Source: Nostocaceae cyanobacterium CSSed10_463m (lineage in GTDB: Bacteria > Cyanobacteriota > Cyanobacteriia > Cyanobacteriales > Nostocaceae). Taken from it: a stretch of 5,099 bases of DNA. Position 1 is the first letter of the stretch, and the number at the start of each line of letters is the position of its first letter. Location of the stretch: NCBI GenBank assembly GCA_003556955.1, contig PWQB01000071.1, positions 1 through 5,099 of the forward strand, written 5' to 3'. Below the pieces are notes generated by a model that saw nothing but the letters and a program-made list of their open reading frames with translations, did not search any database and was not told the origin of the DNA. Shown here piece after piece: positions 1 to 5,084 of this stretch. Both the position numbers and the translations under genes were made by a program.

Positions 1-1
1 A

Positions 2-616
2 CTACTAGCAGTATTCGCAAATTTACTGGCGGCTTGCCTAGCATTCTCCGGCATTGTCTTTTATGTTTTGATCTATACCCACTGGTTGAAACGCCACAGT
101 ACTCAAAATATTGTCATTGGTGGAGCAGCAGGAGCAATTCCGGCTTTAGTCGGTTGGGCGGCTGTCACAGGGACTTTAAGCTGGGCAGCATGGTTAATTT
201 TTGCCATAGTCTTTTTATGGACACCTCCCCATTTCTGGGCATTAGCACTGATGATTCGGGACGATTACGCAAAAGTAGGCATTCCTATGTTACCCGTAAT
301 CAAAGGTAATACGGCAACTGTCAAGCAGATTTGGTACTATACATTGGTCACAGTTGCTGCCACTGTGTTACTTGTCTATCCTTTGCACGCCAGTGGATTT
401 GTCTATGGAGCGATCGCTTTAAGTCTGGGAGGATTATTTGTTCACAAATCTTGGCGTTTGTTACACAACCCAGAGGATCGCACTATAGCTAGAGAGTTGT
501 TTCTTTATTCCATCTCTTACATGATGCTGTTATGTTTGGGTATGGTCATAGATAGCCTCCCCATCACCCATCATCTGATTAGTATGGTAATCAGCCAGCT
601 GCATTTCATCAGCTAA
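2..616 (+). CDS. ctaB: Heme O synthase (protoheme IX farnesyltransferase) CtaB, 5'-truncated by window edge
   Basis: This is the C-terminal 204 residues of a polytopic UbiA-family prenyltransferase; the reading frame is open from base 2, so the start lies outside the window. CtaB transfers a farnesyl group to protoheme IX in the membrane, giving heme O, the precursor of heme a for cytochrome oxidases. Visible hallmarks are the YTHWLKR stretch followed by N-x4-GGAAGAIP (about bases 77-139), the TPPHFWALA segment, and the second Asp-rich motif [13 protein letters not shown] (about 260-298). At least five hydrophobic segments are seen, the last near the C-terminus. The first Asp-rich motif (NDxxD type) must be in the missing part, since the family is about 300-330 residues long. 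It ends with TAA and is convergent with the next gene. In related cyanobacteria ctaB lies near ctaA and the cox genes, which would be to the left. Identification is firm. Confidence 0.95.
   Translation, partial: LLAVFANLLAACLAFSGIVFYVLIYTHWLKRHSTQNIVIGGAAGAIPALVGWAAVTGTLSWAAWLIFAIVFLWTPPHFWALALMIRDDYAKVGIPMLPVIKGNTATVKQIWYYTLVTVAATVLLVYPLHASGFVYGAIALSLGGLFVHKSWRLLHNPEDRTIARELFLYSISYMMLLCLGMVIDSLPITHHLISMVISQLHFIS
410..417. repeat. HIP1 octamer GCGATCGC
   Basis: Exact copy of the highly iterated palindrome HIP1 of cyanobacteria, here inside ctaB. Confidence 0.9.
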
Positions 617-661
617 CTACTAGGGTGCAATTCCCAAACATAAATTCTCCCAAAATCATCG

Positions 662-688
662 GGTGGGTTAGCGACGGCGTAACCCACC
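662..688. repeat. GGTGGGTTA/TAACCCACC hairpin repeat between convergent genes
   Basis: A perfect 9-bp inverted repeat (662-670 with 680-688) encloses the 9-nt loop GCGACGGCG. Its reverse complement shares the core GGGTTnCGCnGTCGCT with the copy at 5059-5084, so both belong to one dispersed palindromic family; such repeats are common in Nostoc-type intergenic DNA. It sits between the ctaB and CPBP stop codons and could form a hairpin in either transcript, but no T-tract follows on either strand, so a classical terminator is not supported. Confidence 0.75.
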
Positions 689-693
689 ATCAA

Positions 694-1527
694 CTACTCA
701 GACAAGAACCAAAGAATTAAGCCAGTTCCCAACACACAAATAATTCCCGCCGCCCCAGCTAGGGGTTTTTTGTTTTTACCAGTCAACCAGTCCGAAGCTT
801 TACCAGTATAAGTAATTAGTCCTGCTGTATCTACAGTAGCGATCGCCCAGACTAACGCAGCGTGTAATCCCCAAGCCATACCCAAACTACCACCATCAGC
901 CATCCTAGCTAACACCAACATCATTCCCATCAGCCACAATCCAGGAATTTGGGGTTTAGTTTCCCGTTGCTCCCAGACTAAATGCAGCAGGGCAAAAATT
1001 AAGCTAGAAATTGTCGCAGCTAACCAGACTGGGTAATCACGCTCTAATTCAGTTAACAAGAAACCGCGAAAAACTAATTCTTCTATACCCCCAACCAACA
1101 ACGCTATCAATAAAATAGTTGGCAAGATGGATGGTATCAACTTGATATTTGATTTCTCCAAATAGCACCAGCCTAGCCAAAATTGGCAGGTAAACATAAT
1201 TGCTAGGCTGAATACTCCCAAACCAAAACCTAGCGCTAAGGAACTCAGCAGGGAAAGATTACCCACAAAGCCGTAATCTGAGAAAGATTTATCAGATAGC
1301 CAAATCACTCCCCAGAGAACCAGGGGGGCTAATAGATAAAGTGGCACTAATAAGGGTAATTTTTGTTCTGGCTGTAAAGGTTTGGTAGGTTGCCAATTCC
1401 GTGTAATTGCTATTAGTACTGCTATTGGTAACCAGCATCCTATCCAGCTAATAAAAAATGTCATCACTACAATCAGTACTGATGCATCTTCTATAAATGC
1501 TTGTAAGGTATTGACTATATTTATCAA
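694..1527 (-). CDS. CPBP-family intramembrane glutamic endopeptidase (CAAX protease-like)
   Basis: A 277-residue polytopic membrane protein of the CPBP (Abi/Rce1) family. Motif 1 is EELVFRG with E149, E150 and R154; motif 2 is FALLH with F178 and H182; motif 3 has H222 in GLHAAL. These are the residues expected to activate water for peptide cleavage within the membrane. Where many relatives have Asn or Asp four residues after the third-motif His, this protein has V226, so that position is not conserved. Hydrophobic segments lie near residues 16-42, 57-77, 93-121, 131-148, 165-185, 195-208, 215-231 and 257-275. The start is TTG at 1527, chosen because AGGAG lies 9 nt upstream; the next in-frame Met is residue 22, inside the first membrane segment. 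Substrate is unknown; relatives process prenylated proteins, signal peptides or bacteriocins, and many cyanobacterial copies are uncharacterised. A MITE-like element begins 43 bp upstream, so its promoter may lie in or near that element. Confidence 0.88.
   Translation of the reverse strand: MINIVNTLQAFIEDASVLIVVMTFFISWIGCWLPIAVLIAITRNWQPTKPLQPEQKLPLLVPLYLLAPLVLWGVIWLSDKSFSDYGFVGNLSLLSSLALGFGLGVFSLAIMFTCQFWLGWCYLEKSNIKLIPSILPTILLIALLVGGIEELVFRGFLLTELERDYPVWLAATISSLIFALLHLVWEQRETKPQIPGLWLMGMMLVLARMADGGSLGMAWGLHAALVWAIATVDTAGLITYTGKASDWLTGKNKKPLAGAAGIICVLGTGLILWFLSE
753..777 (+). terminator. Possible intrinsic terminator for ctaB, inside the opposing gene
   Basis: On the + strand CCCC (753-756), loop AGCTA, GGGG (762-765) is followed at once by six T, one G and five T. 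This has the layout of a Rho-independent terminator, about 136 nt after the ctaB stop. The stem is only 4 bp, though all G-C. It lies antisense within the last codons of the CPBP gene, where the same bases encode part of a KNKKPLAGA stretch, so coding constraint may explain it. Confidence 0.3.
839..846. repeat. HIP1 octamer GCGATCGC
   Basis: Exact HIP1 palindrome inside the CPBP protease gene. Confidence 0.9.
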
Positions 1528-1536
1528 TATATAGGA

Positions 1537-1541
1537 CTCCT
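1537..1541 (-). promoter_or_regulatory. Ribosome binding site AGGAG of the CPBP gene
   Basis: On the minus strand AGGAG lies 9 nt before the TTG at 1527. It decides the start, because no ATG or GTG codon in this frame is near it. Confidence 0.7.
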
Positions 1542-1631
1542 ATTTGAATTTTGATAGCTTGGTGGCGTAAGAGGGTGTTTGAAAAGTGGTTGGCTATGAT
1601 TTTAGGCACTCGCAGATCCCCTTGAGCCTCC

Positions 1632-1691
1632 CCTTGAAAAGGGGGGAAAATTTCTTAAAGTCCCCCTTTTTAAGGGGGATTTAGGGGGATC
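1632..1691. repeat. Direct repeat copy A inside the MITE-like element
   Basis: A 60-nt unit from CCTTGAAAAGG to GGGGGATC, matching copy B at 51 of 60 positions. It contains a perfect 8-bp stem TCCCCCTT/AAGGGGGA (1661-1668 with 1672-1679) with a TTT loop. Confidence 0.85.
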
Positions 1692-1715
1692 AGATCACTT
1701 GTGTGTACACCGTAG

Positions 1716-1775
1716 CCTTGAAAAGGGGGGAATTAGAATCAAAGTCCCCCTTCGTAAGGGGGATTTAGGGGGATC
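1716..1775. repeat. Direct repeat copy B inside the MITE-like element
   Basis: Second 60-nt unit. Its differences from copy A fall in the spacer after the first G-run and in the hairpin loop (CGT instead of TTT); the 8-bp stem (1745-1752 with 1756-1763) is unchanged. Confidence 0.85.
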
Positions 1776-1854
1776 TAGAATGTTTTGCTACCAACAATAA
1801 GACTTTTAAAACATCCTCTAAGCCATACAAAACTCCGTATAGCTTGATTCCTTC

Positions 1855-1896
1855 TTCCCTGTTCCCTGTTCCCTGTTCCCTGTTCCCTGTTCCCTA
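1855..1896. repeat. Heptanucleotide tandem repeat (TTCCCTG)5 TTCCCTA
   Basis: Five exact TTCCCTG units plus a sixth ending in A. This is a short tandemly repeated repetitive (STRR) heptamer of the kind known from heterocyst-forming cyanobacteria. It begins 36 bp beyond the right end of the MITE-like element. Copy number of such arrays varies between strains; function is unknown. Confidence 0.95.
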
Positions 1897-2091
1897 CCTC
1901 TACGTTCCTATAGACATAAAAAAACACGATAGACTGCTTGCTTCTTAATCAAGACTCTACTAAAATCTGTGACTTCTGCAAGGGGTCTAATCGTATTTTC
2001 ACAATCTTACAAAATTTCAGCCAAGAGAATTAGCCGTTAGCTGTAGTGCTAGCAATGAGTTATCAAGCCTTCACCATCAGCAAACTTACTC

Positions 2092-2523
2092 TTACTCATC
2101 TAAATCTTCATCTGATTCTTCAGATTCAATATCTTCAGAGGTGGCTTTTTTATCAGTTTCACCAAGTTGAATCAAGTGAATATGCTTATATCCCAGTCTG
2201 ATTTCAAACTCATCACCAGGCTTTAAGTTCATTGCCTTAGTGTAGGTAGCACCAATCACAATTTGACCGTTTTGGTGAACGCTGACTCGATATGTCGGTT
2301 CACGTCCACGACCATCTTTAGGTGCTTCTGGACTCAGGGGAATACCTCTAGCCGATAGCAAAGCATCATAAAAATCCGTGAGATTAACACGAACCTGATT
2401 ATTCTTAGTAACGGTGTAATAGCCACATTGCTTGGCTCTTTCTCGCCGGGGTAAATTAGAAAGTTCTTTTACCTTAGCAAGCAATGCTTTTCCAGTTAAT
2501 GGTGCGGTTGCAGTTTCAGTCAT
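2092..2523 (-). CDS. Cyanobacterial AbrB-family transcriptional regulator (cyAbrB; CalA/cyAbrB1-like)
   Basis: A 143-residue protein with the cyAbrB layout. A conserved N-terminal region (PLTGKALLAKVKEL, then AKQCGYYTVTK and VNLTDFYDALL, residues 8-56) precedes a C-terminal SpoVT/AbrB-type DNA-binding domain (about 76-118, including QNGQIVIGATYT and NLKPGDEFEIRLG). The last 22 residues form a strongly acidic tail (SEESDEDLDE). Family members bind DNA as dimers or tetramers and adjust carbon/nitrogen balance, redox and hydrogenase genes; in Anabaena CalA is reported to control hydrogenase and sodB genes. The sequence looks closer to cyAbrB1 than to cyAbrB2, judged from memory only. The ATG at 2523 is chosen because family members begin MTETAT; an in-frame TTG at 2532 would add three residues but lies only 4 nt after AGGA. 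The gene is divergent from sdhB across a 1.4-kb gap. Confidence 0.92.
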   Translation of the reverse strand: MTETATAPLTGKALLAKVKELSNLPRRERAKQCGYYTVTKNNQVRVNLTDFYDALLSARGIPLSPEAPKDGRGREPTYRVSVHQNGQIVIGATYTKAMNLKPGDEFEIRLGYKHIHLIQLGETDKKATSEDIESEESDEDLDE

Positions 2524-3188
2524 TATGCTCAAATTTTCCTTACTCTCTCCAAACTGATAAACAAAGTTGTCTCATGCCAGTATTTGACTACTCATGACCC
2601 TAGAGTGGGGGATAAATTCCTGTTTATAGGTTGAGCTATCAGCGCCTACATTATGGTCATCCACAACGAATTAAAGGTCATGGTGGCCACCAACATTAAT
2701 TTAGGTGATTTTACGGCACTTTTAACCATTACTCGCCATCAGAACTCAATTTATTTTCCCTTTTGGCGCTACTGTAGCGGCGTAAATTTCAGCCACCTTC
2801 ACAATAGGTTTGAGTTCTACTACAAATAAGTCGTAGACCCAATAAATTGCAGGCTTTCAACTTTGGGTGCTGACCTTTATTGCCATTGAGTTGTTAGGTT
2901 TTCCCTACTCTGACTCTCAAGCCCAGGACAGCATAGTATTTGAATAGGCACTTACGGACATACACCTTTGTCCTGCCTGTAGAGACATGAATTTTCTTGT
3001 CTCTACATTACGAATTAACAAAGCAGCATTAACCATGCTTATGCAGCTATTGGTACTGGATTTGTTACTTCATAATTTTATATTAAATACTAGCATGAAC
3101 TAATAATAGCAAAATAATTGTTTAGTTTTTAATTTAACTTGCTGATTGACTTTAATCTAAATATCTAACCTTGGGGAGGCAAAAAGCA
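2524..3188. other. Long divergent intergenic region upstream of the cyAbrB gene
   Basis: No convincing gene. Visible structure includes the perfect 12-bp palindrome TGGTGGCCACCA (2681-2692), the inverted repeat AGAACTCAA/TTGAGTTCT (2741-2749 with 2810-2818) enclosing the small hairpin CGCTAC-T-GTAGCG (2767-2779), and the TGTAGAGACA hairpin at 2978. A 58-codon + strand ORF (ATG 2653 to TAA 2829) has no ribosome binding site and overlaps a 36-codon open stretch on the minus strand (2749-2856). Both are unrecognised and cannot both be conserved protein. The region may carry the cyAbrB promoter and a structured leader, but I cannot name a promoter with confidence. Confidence 0.5.
2978..3007. repeat. 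TGTAGAGACA/TGTCTCTACA hairpin repeat
   Basis: A perfect 10-bp inverted repeat (2978-2987 with 2998-3007) separated by 10 nt. Palindromes built on TGTAGAGAC are frequent interspersed repeats in filamentous cyanobacteria. No T-tract follows, so I call it a repeat and not a terminator. Confidence 0.8.
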
Positions 3189-3638
3189 GTGAGGATTTTC
3201 CTCAAGCTTTATTGCCCTAGTCAGTCTTGCTGGATGGCTTTTATAAAAAATAATCTAAATTTAGACGAGCCGTTTTGACAAATGAGTTAAATCCCAGATT
3301 TCCGTGATTTAGTACAGACAAAACTAAGAGAGGATTGTCCTGCTGGTTTATGCTCACCAGACAAAAAGCTGACAGCCATTATATAGGTCTGTCTTTGGGA
3401 AGAACAAATTTTCCCTGATTTTGCAAATGCTTGATTATCACCAGATGTTTATCAACAGGTTTAGCACTTCCATCTCTACAAAAAACTCCCCTTTTCGACT
3501 AGAATAGTGATTTTTTTGCAGCAATGGGAGCCATTGCTCTTAGCATCAAGATATATTGAGAAACATTACTGGATTTGGTTGAGATATCTTCACTATCCAG
3601 GAGATGAAGCTGGGTCTTTCTCCTGCTCAACTCACTGA
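3189..3638 (+). pseudogene. Likely decayed small gene of unknown family, five in-frame stops
   Basis: GGAGG (3175-3179) lies 9 nt before a GTG at 3189, a good translation start. The frame from that GTG runs about 150 codons to TGA at 3636, but is broken at 3276 (TGA), 3288 (TAA), 3384 (TAG), 3432 (TGA) and 3462 (TAG). Each of these differs from an Arg (CGA) or Gln (CAA/CAG) codon by one C-to-T change. The pieces between look protein-like: IPDFRDLVQTKLRED and CPAGLCSPDKKLTAI from 3291, WEEQIFPDFANA from 3396, LSPDVYQQV from 3435, and QQWEPLLLASRYIEKHYW from 3519. I do not recognise the family. Intervals between stops (29, 3, 31, 15, 9 and 57 codons) are not by themselves beyond chance, so this rests on the start signal, shared frame and composition. 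A further short in-frame shift near 3600 is possible. Confidence 0.4.
3520..3538. repeat. Perfect 8-bp hairpin AGCAATGG-GAG-CCATTGCT
   Basis: The arms 3520-3527 and 3531-3538 are exact complements with a 3-nt loop. The T-run (3511-3517) precedes the hairpin on the + strand, and on the minus strand the hairpin is followed by A, so it does not have terminator polarity on either strand. It lies within the likely decayed gene. Confidence 0.6.
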
Positions 3639-3885
3639 TGTGGGTACTGCCAAACAGTAAGTTAAACGCTCTAGCCCGCATTACTTGATGAGAGTTTGGT
3701 TTTAGAGCTTGACAATAATCTCACTTGTAGCACTTCTTAAAATTTAATTTTAATGGTTATCCTTAAACTAGAATCACCTGCGCTTTGATGATCAGCCTAT
3801 TAACACTTGGCTGGGAATGAAGGGCAACAAGAGTATAGCTCACTTTGTGCAACCAACAGCCTTGACTCACGATTTCTGAGGCTGG
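3639..3885. other. Non-coding stretch before the sdhB promoter
   Basis: AT-rich sequence without a supported gene. A consensus -35 hexamer TTGACA occurs at 3709-3714, but the bases 16-19 nt further on do not resemble a -10 box, so no promoter is called there. Confidence 0.4.
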
Positions 3886-3894
3886 TGATATAAT
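3886..3894 (+). promoter_or_regulatory. Putative extended -10 promoter of sdhB (TGATATAAT)
   Basis: A perfect TATAAT (3889-3894) is preceded by TG one base upstream, the extended -10 form. Transcription would begin near 3901, giving a leader of only about 16 nt before the ATG at 3917. A TTGACT at 3862-3867 is 21 nt from the -10 box, too far for a standard -35 element. No clear NtcA site (GTA-N8-TAC) is seen next to it. Confidence 0.5.
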
Positions 3895-3916
3895 TTTCAG
3901 ATTTTGGTTAGTGATA

Positions 3917-4918
3917 ATGGAAATTTTATTTAAGATCATTCGGCAGCAACAAAATTCTTCTCCTGTTGTACAAACTTACCTTTTAGAGGTAGATTCTGGC
4001 AATACAATCTTAGATTGTCTGAATCGAATTAAGTGGGAACAAGATGGAACACTCGCGTTTCGCAAAAATTGTCGCAACACCATTTGTGGTAGCTGCGCCA
4101 TGCGAATAAATGGGCGTTCAGCTTTAGCTTGTAAGGAAAACGTTGGTAGTGCACTGGCTAGATTACCACAAATCCCTGCTTTGGAGAATAACACCCACAC
4201 TCTTCGAGAAATTACAGTAGCTCCTCTCGGTAATATGCCCGTAGTGAAAGATTTGGTTGTTGATATGAGTAGTTTCTGGAATCATCTAGATGCAGTAGCT
4301 CCTTATGTCAGTACAGCAGCGCGACAAGTTCCAGAAAGGGAATTTTTACAAACCCCACTGGAGCGATCGCGTCTTGATCAGACAGGCAATTGTATTTTAT
4401 GTGGTGCTTGTTACTCTGAATGTAATGCCCGTGAAGTTAATCCAGATTTTGTTGGCCCTCATGCTTTAGCTAAAGCTTTTCGCATGGTGGCTGACTCTCG
4501 TGATAGTGAAACTGAAAATCGCTTAGAAAGTTACAACGAAGGAACTAAAGGAGTTTGGGGTTGTACTCGTTGTTTTTACTGTGATTCAGTTTGTCCAATG
4601 GAAGTAGCACCATTAGAACAAATCACGAAAATTAAACAGGAAATTCTTCAGCGTAAAGAAGCCAAAGACAGTCGTTCAATTCGCCACCGCAAAGTATTAG
4701 TCGATTTGGTGAAAACAGGTGGTTGGATCGATGAACGTCAATTTGGTATTCAAGTGGTTGGTAACTACTTTAAAGACCTTAAAGGATTACTCAGTCTTGC
4801 ACCCCTGGGTTTACGAATGATCGTTCGGGGTAAATTCCCACTCTCCTTTGAACCTTCCCAAGGTACTCAACAAGTGCGATCGCTCATCGAATCTGTGCAA
4901 GAGAGTGCTGAGTGCTGA
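3917..4918 (+). CDS. sdhB: Succinate dehydrogenase / fumarate reductase iron-sulfur subunit SdhB
   Basis: A 333-residue iron-sulfur subunit that passes electrons from the flavoprotein SdhA toward quinone, in cyanobacteria mainly plastoquinone at the thylakoid membrane. The plant-type [2Fe-2S] site is C52-x4-C57-x2-C60-x11-C72. The first ferredoxin-type motif is C159, C162, C165, C169. The second reads C216, C219, C222, C226-P. E. coli SdhB has C206, C212 and C216 here, matching C216, C222 and C226; C219 is extra, so the usual [3Fe-4S] centre may be a second [4Fe-4S], as reported for Sulfolobus-type enzymes. About 107 residues follow the last Cys, far more than in E. coli, and include GLRMIVRGKFPLSF, resembling the tail of HdrC-like proteins. 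The ATG at 3917 is preferred to GTG at 3911; neither has a strong ribosome binding site. No sdhA or membrane anchor gene is adjacent. The last codons and the stop fall in a heptad repeat. Confidence 0.94.
   Translation: MEILFKIIRQQQNSSPVVQTYLLEVDSGNTILDCLNRIKWEQDGTLAFRKNCRNTICGSCAMRINGRSALACKENVGSALARLPQIPALENNTHTLREITVAPLGNMPVVKDLVVDMSSFWNHLDAVAPYVSTAARQVPEREFLQTPLERSRLDQTGNCILCGACYSECNAREVNPDFVGPHALAKAFRMVADSRDSETENRLESYNEGTKGVWGCTRCFYCDSVCPMEVAPLEQITKIKQEILQRKEAKDSRSIRHRKVLVDLVKTGGWIDERQFGIQVVGNYFKDLKGLLSLAPLGLRMIVRGKFPLSFEPSQGTQQVRSLIESVQESAEC
4363..4370. repeat. HIP1 octamer GCGATCGC
   Basis: Exact HIP1 palindrome inside sdhB, encoding part of the ERSRL stretch just before the first ferredoxin-type motif. 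Confidence 0.9.
4876..4883. repeat. HIP1 octamer GCGATCGC
   Basis: Exact HIP1 palindrome near the 3' end of sdhB, 20 bp before the heptad array. Confidence 0.9.
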
Positions 4919-4975
4919 GTGCTGAGTGCTGAGTGGGGAGAGTGCTGAGTGCTGAGTGCTGAGTGCTGAGTGGGG
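4904..4975. repeat. Heptanucleotide tandem repeat, two blocks of (AGTGCTG)4 AGTGGGG
   Basis: Block 1 is 4904-4938 and block 2 is 4941-4975; each has four exact AGTGCTG units followed by AGTGGGG, joined by AG, so a 37-nt higher-order unit is duplicated. This is an STRR-type array as found in heterocystous cyanobacteria. The array enters sdhB: the last four codons (Ser-Ala-Glu-Cys, from 4904) and its TGA are made of repeat units. Confidence 0.95.
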
Positions 4976-5019
4976 GAGTCAATACTTGTCGGTTAAGCTA
5001 AAAACATTAAATTAGGTAG

Positions 5020-5044
5020 GTTGGGTTGACGCTTGTTACCCAAC
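5020..5044. repeat. GTTGGGT/ACCCAAC hairpin repeat
   Basis: Exact 7-bp inverted repeat (5020-5026 with 5038-5044) around the 11-nt loop TGACGCTTGTT. It belongs to the GGGTT-palindrome family also seen at 662-688. It lies about 100 nt after the sdhB stop; no T-tract follows, so any role in ending the sdhB transcript is uncertain. Confidence 0.7.
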
Positions 5045-5058
5045 ATTTACGGGCTTTT

Positions 5059-5084
5059 GTTGGGTTGCGCTGTCGCTTAATCCC
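5059..5084. repeat. Second, diverged GGGTT-type palindrome
   Basis: TTGGGTTGCGCTGTCGCTTA (from 5060) followed by ATCCC shares the GGGTTnCGCnGTCGCT core with the reverse complement of 662-688, but the right arm has diverged, leaving an imperfect stem. It lies 14 bp from the previous palindrome, so two family members are nearly adjacent. Confidence 0.6.

Larger units (their letters stand above)
1571..1818. mobile_element. MITE-like element, 248 bp, with 17-bp terminal inverted repeats and putative TAA duplication
   Basis: The left end GAGGGTGTTTGAAAAGT (1571-1587) and right end ACTTTTAAAACATCCTC (1802-1818) are inverted repeats with 15 of 17 matches. Each end is flanked by TAA (1568-1570 and 1819-1821), as expected for a 3-bp target duplication. 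No transposase is encoded. The interior holds two 60-nt direct repeats rich in GGGGGAT runs. Ends starting GAG with a TNA-type 3-bp duplication recall the IS1031 group of the IS5 family, which may supply the transposase in trans; this is inference. Runs of this GGGGGAT type are frequent between genes in Nostoc-like genomes. It lies 43 bp upstream of the CPBP start codon. Confidence 0.6.
1528..2091. other. Gene-free stretch between two minus-strand genes
   Basis: No protein gene is seen. From left to right it holds the CPBP ribosome binding site, the MITE-like element (1571-1818), the TTCCCTG array (1855-1896), and about 195 nt of unremarkable sequence next to the cyAbrB stop codon. I see no strong T-tailed hairpin for the cyAbrB transcript. 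Short complementary GCTA/TAGC words around 2035-2055 could form a weak stem only. Confidence 0.7.

Noticed and set aside
34..309. 91-codon + strand ORF in another frame
   Set aside because: It overlaps ctaB, whose frame carries the family motifs; a shadow.
1855..1896. Tandem array that might be taken for a CRISPR
   Set aside because: Units are 7 nt long with no spacers; this is a simple STRR heptamer, as is the array at 4904-4975.
3520..3538. Hairpin next to a T-run as a Rho-independent terminator
   Set aside because: The T-run is on the wrong side for the + strand, and the minus strand has A after the hairpin.
3499..3681. 60-codon minus-strand ORF
   Set aside because: It has no ribosome binding site, unremarkable composition and no recognisable family, and it runs antisense to the more protein-like broken + frame.
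3862..3867. TTGACT as the -35 box of sdhB
   Set aside because: It is 21 nt from TATAAT, beyond normal sigma-70-type spacing; the extended -10 motif makes a -35 unnecessary.
3911..3913. GTG as the sdhB start
   Set aside because: It adds only two residues (Met-Ile) before the Met that fits the usual N-terminus, has no better ribosome binding site, and lies very close to the predicted transcription start.
2524..3916. A tRNA, RNase P RNA, tmRNA, SRP RNA or Yfr1-type RNA in the long gap
   Set aside because: I looked for their conserved cores (T-arm GGTTCRA, GAGGAAAGTCC, GGAAGCAGCC, ACTCCTCACAC) and found none.
3976..4200. 74-codon minus-strand ORF
   Set aside because: It lies entirely inside sdhB, antisense to the [2Fe-2S] domain; a shadow of a clear gene.
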